Shown: in pieces, positions 19,565 through 26,694 of the stretch | How the letters are laid out: each line of letters starts with the position of its first letter | Position numbering within the stretch: the stretch's first letter is position 1 | Assembly: GCA_903892315.1 (NCBI GenBank) | Contig: CAITHY010000133.1 | Coordinates: forward strand, 1 to 29,373 | DNA from: an uncultured beta proteobacterium | GTDB taxonomy: Bacteria > Pseudomonadota > Gammaproteobacteria > Burkholderiales > Burkholderiaceae | DNA length: 29,373 nt | Direction: 5' to 3' | Notes under the pieces: generated by a model | The model's database searches: none | The model's input: the letters and a program-made list of their open reading frames with translations, nothing else | Told to the model about the DNA's origin: nothing | Translations under genes and position numbers: made by a program

Positions 19565-20164
19565 ATGACTGAAAAATCATTTAAAGATTTGCCAATAGGA
19601 GATGCGCATTTGCGTGAGGAGCGCTTATCAGGAGAAGATATTTATGGCGGCATCTTCTTGCACTTGAAGCGAGATACTGTTTCATTACCTGATGGTGAGC
19701 AAGCTATTCGTGAATATTTAACGCATCCTGGCGCAGTTGCAATTCTTGCAATATTGAATGATGGCAGGATTCTCCTGGAGCGCCAATTTCGTTACCCGAT
19801 TACAAAAACTTGTATAGAAATTCCAGCGGGTAAATTGGATCCTAAAGAAGATCGCCTGATTTGTGCGCAGCGAGAGCTCGAAGAAGAAACTGGGTATACC
19901 GCAAAAAAATGGAGCTTTATTCGCCGCATTCATCCAGTGATTTCCTACTCAACCGAGTTCATTGATATTTATCTAGCTGAAGATCTGATCCCCGGAAAAA
20001 GTCACCTCGATGATGAGGAGTTTTTGGATGTCTTTGCCGCCCCATTGGAGCAGTTGATAGACTGGGTTGAGGGTGGTGTGATTACAGACGTCAAAACTAC
20101 GATTGCTAGTTATTGGTTAGATCGCTATCGCAGGGGTTTGGTGAAGCCGCATCCAATTGAATAG
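19565..20164 (+). CDS. Nudix hydrolase, ADP-ribose pyrophosphatase type
   Basis: The 199-residue protein carries a perfect Nudix box at residues 89-111 (G-x5-E-x7-RELxEExG-Y), with E104, E107 and E108 expected to bind the catalytic magnesium. The upstream segment (RQFRYPITKTCIEIPAGKLD) and the overall length fit the NudF/ADP-ribose pyrophosphatase group, which clears ADP-ribose to AMP and ribose 5-phosphate. Substrate cannot be proved from the sequence, and other nucleotide-sugar pyrophosphatases look similar. There is no convincing Shine-Dalgarno sequence before the ATG at 19565, which follows an A/C-rich stretch. DUF1178 follows 65 bases later. Confidence 0.88.
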   Translation: MTEKSFKDLPIGDAHLREERLSGEDIYGGIFLHLKRDTVSLPDGEQAIREYLTHPGAVAILAILNDGRILLERQFRYPITKTCIEIPAGKLDPKEDRLICAQRELEEETGYTAKKWSFIRRIHPVISYSTEFIDIYLAEDLIPGKSHLDDEEFLDVFAAPLEQLIDWVEGGVITDVKTTIASYWLDRYRRGLVKPHPIE

Positions 20165-20195
20165 GGAATATTCAAACCCGATTAAAATAGGGGTA

Positions 20196-20223
20196 TTGAA
20201 TTTATCATTTTTGCCCTTATATA
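20196..20223 (+). promoter_or_regulatory. Candidate promoter directly abutting the DUF1178 start
   Basis: TTGAAT (20196-20201) and TATATA (20218-20223) are separated by 16 bases and match the sigma-70 consensus at four of six positions each. The -10 element ends six bases before the ATG, so transcription would begin at or next to the start codon and the mRNA would lack a leader. No Shine-Dalgarno sequence is present before the ATG. Confidence 0.35.
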
Positions 20224-20229
20224 CGTTTT

Positions 20230-20715
20230 ATGAAAGTCTATAACTTAGCCTGCCCTCTTGAACATCGTTTTGAAGGGTGGTTTGCCTCGGAAGAGGATTG
20301 TCTTGCTCAGCAAGACAAGGGCATGCTTGCGTGCCCCGTATGCGACAGTACGGAAATTACCCGCATGCCCTCAGCCCCACATATTGGTAAATCATCCTCT
20401 ACCGAGTTGGCGGTTCCCAAATCAGAATCCGAAAGCATGAGCGGAGGTGTTGTTGCACTCACTGGTAGCGATCATTCTCAGCTTGAAGCCCAAGTGCAGG
20501 CCGCCTTCTTAAAAGGCATGAGAGAGTTAATGGGCCGCTCAGAGGATGTTGGCAATTCTTTTGCCGATGAAGCCAGAAAAATTCATTACAAAGAATCCCC
20601 TGAGAGAAGTATTCGTGGGCAAACTACATTTGATGAGGCTGAAGCCTTAAGAGAAGAGGGTATCGACGTGCTCTCGATGCCCATGATTTCCGCTCTTAAA
20701 AACACACTTCAGTAA
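20230..20715 (+). CDS. DUF1178 family protein with an N-terminal zinc-finger-like motif
   Basis: The 161-residue protein begins MKVYNLACPLEHRFEGWFAS, the hallmark of DUF1178. Its function is not known to me. C8, H12, C35 and C38 (ACPVCDS) could form a zinc site. A C24 lies between them. The middle is polar and low in complexity (serine-rich, about 53-72). The C-terminal half is charged and probably helical, ending in EALREEGIDVLSMPMISAL. It follows the Nudix gene, as I recall from other Burkholderiales. The start codon is certain from family conservation even though no ribosome site is present. Confidence 0.85.
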   Translation: MKVYNLACPLEHRFEGWFASEEDCLAQQDKGMLACPVCDSTEITRMPSAPHIGKSSSTELAVPKSESESMSGGVVALTGSDHSQLEAQVQAAFLKGMRELMGRSEDVGNSFADEARKIHYKESPERSIRGQTTFDEAEALREEGIDVLSMPMISALKNTLQ

Positions 20716-20739
20716 TCTTTCCGCTTCATCTTGGCAAAT

Positions 20740-20767
20740 AAAAAAGCGATCCAAAGATCGCTTTTTT
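20740..20767. terminator. Bidirectional terminator between DUF1178 and mmsA
   Basis: AAAAAAGCGATC (20740-20751) pairs perfectly with GATCGCTTTTTT (20756-20767) around a CAAA loop. The A-run on one side and T-run on the other give a U-tract in both directions. It can therefore end DUF1178 transcripts on the plus strand and mmsA transcripts on the minus strand, 25 and 19 bases beyond their stop codons. Confidence 0.9.
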
Positions 20768-20785
20768 AATCATCACTACCTGATA

Positions 20786-22306
20786 TTACTTAGAGGTAGG
20801 CATTACAAACTCAGCCCCTTTGGCGATGCTTTCAGGCCAGCGTTGCATGACGCTCTTCTGCTTAGTATAGAAACGTACACCTTCTTTGCCGTATGCATGC
20901 ATATCGCCAAAGATCGATTTTTTCCATCCGCCAAAGCCGTGCCATGCCATCGGCACTGGAATAGGAACGTTAATACCAACCATACCTACTTGTACACGTC
21001 GGGCAAATTCACGCGCAATATTGCCATCGCTTGTGAAGCAGGCTACACCATTACCAAATTCGCAAGAGTTCACTAAGTTCAGGGCGTCCGTAAAGTTAGC
21101 AACACGTAAGCAGGATAAAACTGGTCCAAAGATTTCTTCTAGGTAAATCTTCATGTCTGGAGTGACATTGTCAAACAATGTGCCGCCGATAAAGAACCCA
21201 CTCTCATTGCCAGGAACCTGGAGGCCACGTCCATCAACAAGGAGTTTTGCACCAGAAGCTACGCCAGCCTCAATATAGCCAGTGATGCGCTCGAGAGCAG
21301 CTTTAGTAACGATTGGACCCATTTCAGCATCGAGTTCCATACCGTTTTTAACTTTCAGCGTCTTAGTGCGCTCGATCAGCTTTGGCATGATCTTCTCAGC
21401 CACATCACCAACCAATACCGCTACAGAAATCGCCATACAGCGCTCACCAGCAGAACCATAAGCGGCGCCAACTAGAGCATCAATTGCTTTGTCAATATCA
21501 GCATCAGGCATGATCACCATATGGTTCTTGGCTCCACCTAAAGCTTGGGAGCGCTTGCCAAAGTGAGAGCAACGCTCATAGATGTAATTGGCAATTGGAG
21601 TCGAGCCTACAAAACTCACCGCTTTAACATCTGGGTTCTCAATTAAGGCATCAACCGCTTCTTTGTCGCCTTGAACAACGTTGAATACGCCATCAGGCAG
21701 GCCGGCTTCCTTGAGGAGTTTGGCCATGAATAATGAAGCAGAAGGATCTGTAGGGCTAGGCTTGAGGATGAAGGTATTGCCGCATGCAATCGCAACAGGG
21801 AACATCCACATTGGTACCATGACTGGGAAGTTAAATGGCGTAATACCAGCGACTACGCCCAAAGGCTGACGCATAACCCAGTTATCAATACCGGTCGAAA
21901 CTTGCTCAGTGTAGTCACCCTTGAGCAACTCAGGAATGCCGGTAGCAAATTCCACAATCTCTATGCCGCGTGTCACCTCGCCTTGAGCATCGGTAAATAC
22001 CTTACCGTGTTCAGCCGTAATAATGGCAGCCAACTCATCGCGATGAGCGTTTAACAATTCAAGATACTTGAACATGATGCGTGCACGGCGCAATGGGGAA
22101 GTTTGACTCCACGACACAAAGGCAGCTTGGGCATTAGCCACCACTGCATCAACCTCTGGGCGGCTAGCAAGCGCTACACGGCGCGCTACAGTTCCTTTGG
22201 TAGGGTTATAAACATCAGCAAAGCGGCCATCTTTAGGGTTAACTACATTGCCGCCAACAAAGTGACCAATATCTTCTTTTGATTCAAAGGCTTGAGGTGC
22301 GTTCAT
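20786..22306 (-). CDS. mmsA: CoA-acylating methylmalonate-semialdehyde dehydrogenase
   Basis: The enzyme converts (methyl)malonate semialdehyde to propionyl- or acetyl-CoA with NAD and CoA, in valine or beta-alanine breakdown. The 506-residue ALDH-fold protein has the oxyanion N159 (TPFNFP), catalytic C290 ([10 protein letters not shown]), and LGGAKNH (257-263) where most ALDHs have ELGGK. Loss of that glutamate is typical of this CoA-dependent subgroup. The C-terminal [25 protein letters not shown] segment also fits. The start has AAGAG a few bases upstream. No other valine-pathway gene is adjacent, so it may act as a stand-alone unit. It diverges from the OYE gene. Confidence 0.93.
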   Translation of the reverse strand: MNAPQAFESKEDIGHFVGGNVVNPKDGRFADVYNPTKGTVARRVALASRPEVDAVVANAQAAFVSWSQTSPLRRARIMFKYLELLNAHRDELAAIITAEHGKVFTDAQGEVTRGIEIVEFATGIPELLKGDYTEQVSTGIDNWVMRQPLGVVAGITPFNFPVMVPMWMFPVAIACGNTFILKPSPTDPSASLFMAKLLKEAGLPDGVFNVVQGDKEAVDALIENPDVKAVSFVGSTPIANYIYERCSHFGKRSQALGGAKNHMVIMPDADIDKAIDALVGAAYGSAGERCMAISVAVLVGDVAEKIMPKLIERTKTLKVKNGMELDAEMGPIVTKAALERITGYIEAGVASGAKLLVDGRGLQVPGNESGFFIGGTLFDNVTPDMKIYLEEIFGPVLSCLRVANFTDALNLVNSCEFGNGVACFTSDGNIAREFARRVQVGMVGINVPIPVPMAWHGFGGWKKSIFGDMHAYGKEGVRFYTKQKSVMQRWPESIAKGAEFVMPTSK

Positions 22307-22458
22307 AATCTCTTGTGGTGAGTATTTTCAGGGTTTTTGGTAAAAAAGCCGCATAGGGAATTAGCCTGCACGACTTCGCTGTCTCGTTTATTCTGCTTTT
22401 TAAGTATTCTATCGCTTTACAGTCATTTTCGTATTTTTGACCTACTTTTGGGCTTTTC

Positions 22459-22462
22459 AAGG
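22459..22462 (+). promoter_or_regulatory. Shine-Dalgarno AAGG that sets the OYE start
   Basis: AAGG lies six bases before the ATG at 22469. The frame is open back to 22337, but that extension has no ribosome site and a hydrophobic, non-conserved sequence. Confidence 0.65.
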
Positions 22463-22468
22463 CATTTT

Positions 22469-23590
22469 ATGAGTCTTTTATTTTCAAGCTACACCCTCAA
22501 TTCCCCAAAGGGGCCTCTAGAGCTGGCAAACCGCATTGTGGTTGCCCCTATGTGCCAGTATTCCGCCAATGACGGCGAGGCAACTGACTGGCACCTCATG
22601 CATTGGGGCAATTTACTCAATAGCGGTGCAGCGCTCTTCATTATCGAGGCTACTGGGGTGAGCCCGGAGGCTCGCATTACCCCCGCATGCCTTGGACTTT
22701 GGGATGATCGCACAGAAGCGGCTTTGAAAGACAAGTTGAGCCGTGCGCGTGAACTGGCTCCAGCGGTGCCTGTTTTCATTCAGCTAGCCCATGCAGGACG
22801 CAAAGCTTCTAGTGCGACCCCCTGGGATGGTGGGCAGCTGCTCTCTACTGATCAAGGGGGATGGGAAACGTTAGCGCCTTCCGCGATACCTCAGTTAGAT
22901 GGAGAACGTTTACCTCATGAGCTCAATAAGGCTGAATTAAAAAAGCTGATTGATGATTTTGTGTCGTCTGCAAAGCGTGCTGCGCGCATTGGAATTGATG
23001 GCATCGAATTGCATGGAGCTCACGGCTACTTATTGCATCAATTTTTATCTCCTATTGCCAATCAACGCACTGATGAATACGGCGGCTCATTTGAAAACCG
23101 CATACGCTTTCCTTTGGAGTTATTCGCAGCAGTAAGGGCGGCATATCAGGGTGTGCTCGGTATTCGCATTTCAGCGAGTGACTGGATAGAGGGTGGTTGG
23201 ACCCCTGAAGAGACAGCAAACTTCGCTAAACAACTGAAGCCTATGGGCTGTGATTTCGTTCACATATCTTCTGGAGGGATTTCACCAAAGCAAAAGATTG
23301 CAATTGGCCCAAACTATCAAGTGCCTTTTGCCAAGATCGTTAAAGAGCAATCAGGTTTACCAACCATGACGGTGGGCTTGATCACGGACCCCCAACAAGC
23401 TGAAGATATTTTGCAGGCGGGTGATGCTGATCTGATTGCTCTAGCAAGAGCATTTTTATATAAGCCTCGTTGGGGATGGGAAGCTGCCGCAGCTATGGGC
23501 GGTACTGTTACGGCAAATGAGCGCTATTGGCGTTGCTTGCCTCGTGAAGCACAAGCTGTCTTTGGCGATGTCAAAGTAGGGCAGCGATAA
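22469..23590 (+). CDS. Old yellow enzyme family NADH:flavin oxidoreductase (NamA/YqjM-like)
   Basis: The 373-residue product is an FMN-dependent ene-reductase of the thermophilic-like OYE class. Visible landmarks are C29 in APMCQYS (matching C26 of B. subtilis YqjM, which tunes the flavin), Q105 and H108 in IQLAHAGRK, and the substrate-binding H182 and H185 in ELHGAHGYLLHQFLSP. NQRTDEYGGSFENR and the C-terminal GDADLIALARAFLYKPRW also fit. Such enzymes reduce activated C=C bonds with NAD(P)H. The natural substrate is unknown. The ATG at 22469 is chosen by its ribosome site and by alignment to the family. It diverges from mmsA across a 162-base region where I see no convincing promoter. Confidence 0.9.
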   Translation: MSLLFSSYTLNSPKGPLELANRIVVAPMCQYSANDGEATDWHLMHWGNLLNSGAALFIIEATGVSPEARITPACLGLWDDRTEAALKDKLSRARELAPAVPVFIQLAHAGRKASSATPWDGGQLLSTDQGGWETLAPSAIPQLDGERLPHELNKAELKKLIDDFVSSAKRAARIGIDGIELHGAHGYLLHQFLSPIANQRTDEYGGSFENRIRFPLELFAAVRAAYQGVLGIRISASDWIEGGWTPEETANFAKQLKPMGCDFVHISSGGISPKQKIAIGPNYQVPFAKIVKEQSGLPTMTVGLITDPQQAEDILQAGDADLIALARAFLYKPRWGWEAAAAMGGTVTANERYWRCLPREAQAVFGDVKVGQR

Positions 23591-23605
23591 CTATTCAAAT
23601 TCGTT

Positions 23606-23609
23606 GGAG
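23606..23609 (+). promoter_or_regulatory. Shine-Dalgarno GGAG that sets the Bug receptor start
   Basis: GGAG is six bases before the ATG at 23616. It overlaps the TTG at 23604, ruling that codon out as the usual start and placing a normal signal peptide directly after the ATG. Confidence 0.75.
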
Positions 23610-23615
23610 ACATTA

Positions 23616-24590
23616 ATGAAAAAAATTTCAGTGATTCGTATTGTGTTTGCCATTTTAGGCTTTGGCATTTCATGTTTTTCTTTGGCCCAATCCTTTCCGG
23701 ATCGCCCAATTACTTTAGTTGTGCCCAATCCTCCTGGTGGGCTGGTTGATACTTCAGCACGTCTATTGAGCGAACCATTGACGCGCGTAATTGGCCAACC
23801 AGTGATTGTTGATAATAAGCCGGGGGCAAGTGGTAATACGGCCTATCAATATGTGGCGAAAGCTAAACCAGATGGCTATACCTTATTGATTTCCTACTCC
23901 GGATATCACGTTGGTAACCCTGCTTTATTCGATAAACTTCCCTGGGATCCAATTAAAGATTTCACTCCAATTGCCTTGCTAACGGTTTCTACCAATGTCA
24001 TTGCAGTACACCCATCAGTGCCAGTAAATAATTTGAAAGAATTGATTGCTTACGCAAAAGCAAACCCAGGCAAATTAAATTACGCCTCACAAGGCAATGG
24101 CTCCGTGTCGCATATTGGTACTGAGATCTTTAAGCAAACTACCGGTGTAGATATGGTGCATGTTCCATACAAGGGATCTGGCCCAGCTATTCAGGATGTT
24201 TTAGCGGGGCAGGTACAAGTATTTATTAGTACACCCCCTTCAGTTATGCAGCACGTCCAGAGTGGAAAACTCAAGGGGCTTGCTGTCACCGGTAAAAATC
24301 GTCATCCTGGCATGCCAAACGTACCAACGACCGCTGAGGCTGGTTTACCGTCATTTCAATTGGAATCATGGGTTGCTCTCTATGCGCCTGCTGGAACACC
24401 TGCTTCTGTGGTTAGCAAGCTCACCAATTCTGTAAAGCAGAGCTTGGCTTTGCCTGAGATTAAAGAGCGTGCAGATGCTGCTGGCGTTGAGCTACGTTAC
24501 TTGGGACCAAACCAAACTGATGCGTTAGTGAAGAAAGAGCTTCCTTTCTGGGCTAAGGCAATTAAAGCATCAAACATTACTCTAGATTAA
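23616..24590 (+). CDS. Bug/TTT-family periplasmic solute-binding protein
   Basis: The 324-residue protein is a tripartite tricarboxylate transporter receptor of the Bug family, which is greatly expanded in Burkholderiales. A signal peptide (charged MKK, hydrophobic core, S22-L-A24 then Q25) sends it to the periplasm. Mature motifs include FPDRPITLVVPNPPGG, VDNKPGASGNTA, GNGSVSHIGTEIF and VPYKGSGPAIQDVLAGQV. These proteins bind carboxylates or amides. The ligand here is unknown, and no tctA or tctB membrane gene is in the window. It starts 25 bases after the OYE gene, with no terminator between, so the two are probably cotranscribed. It converges on the amidase with only eight bases between stops. 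Confidence 0.92.
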   Translation: MKKISVIRIVFAILGFGISCFSLAQSFPDRPITLVVPNPPGGLVDTSARLLSEPLTRVIGQPVIVDNKPGASGNTAYQYVAKAKPDGYTLLISYSGYHVGNPALFDKLPWDPIKDFTPIALLTVSTNVIAVHPSVPVNNLKELIAYAKANPGKLNYASQGNGSVSHIGTEIFKQTTGVDMVHVPYKGSGPAIQDVLAGQVQVFISTPPSVMQHVQSGKLKGLAVTGKNRHPGMPNVPTTAEAGLPSFQLESWVALYAPAGTPASVVSKLTNSVKQSLALPEIKERADAAGVELRYLGPNQTDALVKKELPFWAKAIKASNITLD

Positions 24591-24598
24591 GAATTTGG

Positions 24599-25909
24599 CT
24601 AAGCCTGGTCTCGTAAAGCGGGGTCAGGCAATGCTAATGTAAAAGCTCGGGCAGCACTGAGTAAGAAATGATCTTTACCTGGGCCTGCGATGAGTTGCAC
24701 GCCTACTGGCAATCCATTGGGGCCACTGCTTACATTGATATTGATGCAGGGCAAACCAAGAAGCGTCCAAGCTCTAGAAAAAAGAGGATCTCCAGTACCA
24801 TCTTTGATGTTGGGCGCCTCTCCATTTGCACTTGGGGCGATCAAGATATCAACTTCATTATTAAATAAGTCTTCCATAGCCGCCCTTGATCTATCGGCAA
24901 GGCTCAAATCTTTTGCATATTGCTCGTAGCTAATTTCAGCGCCTTCACTAAGTTGCTTCAGAAGTTGTGGGCTGAGTTTTTTTCCGTAATGCACCCGTTC
25001 AAAAGTAAGACTGCGTGACATTTCAGAGATCATGATGCGAGTTTGGGCTTGGGTGAGGCCATCACATGTCTTTGGTAACTTCTGATCAATTACCGTGCCT
25101 TTAGCAATCATCTCTGCAGCATGCCGAGCAACTGCAAGTGCTGTAGCAGTTTCCTTTTGTGCAAACGGCCAGCTAGATGTTTTGCAAATGGCGATGCGGG
25201 GTTTGTTATGCAAGACTTCAATTTTTGCTAGTCGATGATCGCCACACATAGCCGCTACACCGAGCCCCACATCTTCTACTGTTCTACCAAAGCAACCCAT
25301 GGTATCGAGTGTTACAGAAAGACTTTTAATTCCTGCAATACTGACTTTGCCATAACTAGGTTTAAATCCCACTACACCACAAAATGACGCAGGGCGAATG
25401 ATTGAACCAGCAGTTTGGCTGCCGGTTGCCAGCGGAATCATAAAATCGGCTACTGCAGCAGCAGAGCCGCTAGAAGAGCCGCCTGGGGTGTGCTTTGGGT
25501 TATGAGGATTCGTTGTTAATCCACTCTTGAAGGTTGCAAATTCTGTTGTAACAGTTTTGCCTAAAATAATGGCACCAGACTGTCGCATTAGGGCAACCGC
25601 CACAGCATCAGAGACTGGATAGTGGTTGGCGTAAATGGGTGAACCATAGGAGGTCGGCAAATCATAGGTGTCATAAAGATCTTTAACCCCAATTGGGAGA
25701 CCATGTAATAAACCCTGAAAGGCGCCTTTATCAAGCTGTTTAGCGCGAGATAAGGCATTTTCCTTACCCAGGCTTGCCCAAGCCTTAACAACGCTCTCTT
25801 TTTGCCCTATGCGGTCTAGGCAGGATAGGAGTAAATCAGTTGCTTTAATTTCCCTCTTTGATAGGGCTTTGATGGCTTGGGTAGCACTGAGGCTTTCGAG
25901 ATCATTCAT
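24599..25909 (-). CDS. Amidase-signature family hydrolase
   Basis: The 436-residue protein has the complete amidase-signature triad: K76 (VKDLYDT), cis-serine S145 (PGGSSSGSAAA) and nucleophile S169 (TAGSIIRPASFCG). The family cleaves C-N amide bonds. Members include GatA, fatty acid amide hydrolase and malonamidase. It is not linked to gatB or gatC here, and is shorter than typical GatA, so a catabolic or biosynthetic amidase is more likely. Its substrate is unknown. A good promoter lies immediately before the ATG, and there is no Shine-Dalgarno sequence, suggesting a leaderless mRNA. Convergent neighbour: the Bug receptor. Divergent neighbour: the SprT-like gene. Confidence 0.9.
   Translation of the reverse strand: MNDLESLSATQAIKALSKREIKATDLLLSCLDRIGQKESVVKAWASLGKENALSRAKQLDKGAFQGLLHGLPIGVKDLYDTYDLPTSYGSPIYANHYPVSDAVAVALMRQSGAIILGKTVTTEFATFKSGLTTNPHNPKHTPGGSSSGSAAAVADFMIPLATGSQTAGSIIRPASFCGVVGFKPSYGKVSIAGIKSLSVTLDTMGCFGRTVEDVGLGVAAMCGDHRLAKIEVLHNKPRIAICKTSSWPFAQKETATALAVARHAAEMIAKGTVIDQKLPKTCDGLTQAQTRIMISEMSRSLTFERVHYGKKLSPQLLKQLSEGAEISYEQYAKDLSLADRSRAAMEDLFNNEVDILIAPSANGEAPNIKDGTGDPLFSRAWTLLGLPCININVSSGPNGLPVGVQLIAGPGKDHFLLSAARAFTLALPDPALRDQA
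24603..24629 (+). other. Hairpin inside the amidase coding end, just after the Bug receptor stop
   Basis: On a plus-strand transcript, 24603-24613 can pair with 24619-24629 over 11 positions (three G-U pairs) with a TAAAG loop. It begins 13 bases after the receptor stop codon. No T-run follows, so it is not a classical terminator. It might stabilise the receptor mRNA 3' end. Confidence 0.25.
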
Positions 25910-25915
25910 GGAGTC

Positions 25916-25944
25916 ATTCTACTGATGGTGGCGTATGATCGCAA
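25916..25944 (-). promoter_or_regulatory. Candidate promoter directly abutting the amidase start
   Basis: On the minus strand TTGCGA (25939-25944) and TAGAAT (25916-25921) are separated by exactly 17 bases. They match the sigma-70 consensus at four and five of six positions. The -10 element ends six bases before the amidase ATG, so the predicted transcription start is the A of the start codon. Confidence 0.45.
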
Positions 25945-25985
25945 TTGATGGTTTTTGTCCCAGATTTCGATAGAAGAGAAGTTAT

Positions 25986-26648
25986 ATGAAGCAACATACA
26001 GTCCGTGAGGCCTGGCTAGAAGACGCTGTAAGACATCTTGAGCCGGTCTTTTCAAAAGCAGGTTATGCCATCCCTCCTGTCAGGGTCTCATGCGGATTTC
26101 CCGCCTCTAGTAGCCCTAGAACAACGCTAGGCCAATGCTGGCCACGTGAACGCTCAGGCGGTGGCGTTAATGAGATATTTATATCCCCTAAGTTGGATGA
26201 ACCCGTTCAACTCTTAGATACCCTGGTTCATGAACTCTGCCATGCTGTGGATGACTGTTTTAGTGGCCACGGCGAAGACTTCAAGGGTATTGCTCAAACA
26301 GTGGGGCTAGAGGGTCCGGCCAGAATGGCTCACGCCACCGAGGAGCTCACTGTAAAGCTGATGATGATCAGCCAGGAGCTAGGCCCATATCCACACCAAG
26401 CGATTGTTTTCCCACCCCCAAGGCCCAGTAATGCCAGTCGAAGCAAGGCTAAATGCGGTCAATGTGGCTATGAGGTGACGCTACTCAAGAAGTGGGCCAG
26501 TTATGGGGCTCCTATCTGCCCCAAGGATAATATTCGGATGTTGGAGGCCGAGCCAGAGACAATCGAAAATACTTCTGATTACGATAGTGAATCAGTTGAA
26601 AAAGGTAGCAAGAAGGCGTCAGATGAAATCCGTCGCGCAATTAGCTAG
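25986..26648 (+). CDS. SprT-like zinc metallopeptidase with C-terminal zinc-ribbon remnant
   Basis: The 220-residue protein has an HELCH zinc-peptidase motif (H82, E83, H86), with H95 (GHGEDF) as the likely third metal ligand. This places it with SprT-like proteins, a family that includes the DNA-protein crosslink protease Spartan. A C-terminal ribbon has C157, C160 and C178, but the usual fourth ligand is replaced (CPKDN), so the site is incomplete or differently built. A polar, acidic tail follows (about 185-220). E. coli SprT is shorter and lacks this tail. An AGAGAAG site lies six bases before the ATG. It stands alone between the divergent amidase and dmlA. A role in DNA repair is inference only. 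Confidence 0.82.
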   Translation: MKQHTVREAWLEDAVRHLEPVFSKAGYAIPPVRVSCGFPASSSPRTTLGQCWPRERSGGGVNEIFISPKLDEPVQLLDTLVHELCHAVDDCFSGHGEDFKGIAQTVGLEGPARMAHATEELTVKLMMISQELGPYPHQAIVFPPPRPSNASRSKAKCGQCGYEVTLLKKWASYGAPICPKDNIRMLEAEPETIENTSDYDSESVEKGSKKASDEIRRAIS

Positions 26649-26694
26649 TTATTTGTAAAATTAATCACCAAAAATCAAACGAGACAAATTATTT

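Noticed and set aside
22337..22468. A 44-residue N-terminal extension of the OYE protein
   Set aside because: Family members start near the ATG at 22469, which has an AAGG site. The extension has no ribosome site and looks like translated upstream DNA.
25945..25974. TTGATG with GATAGA as a promoter for the SprT-like gene
   Set aside because: The -10 match is only three of six with an 18-base spacer, and the predicted start would fall after the Shine-Dalgarno sequence needed for translation.
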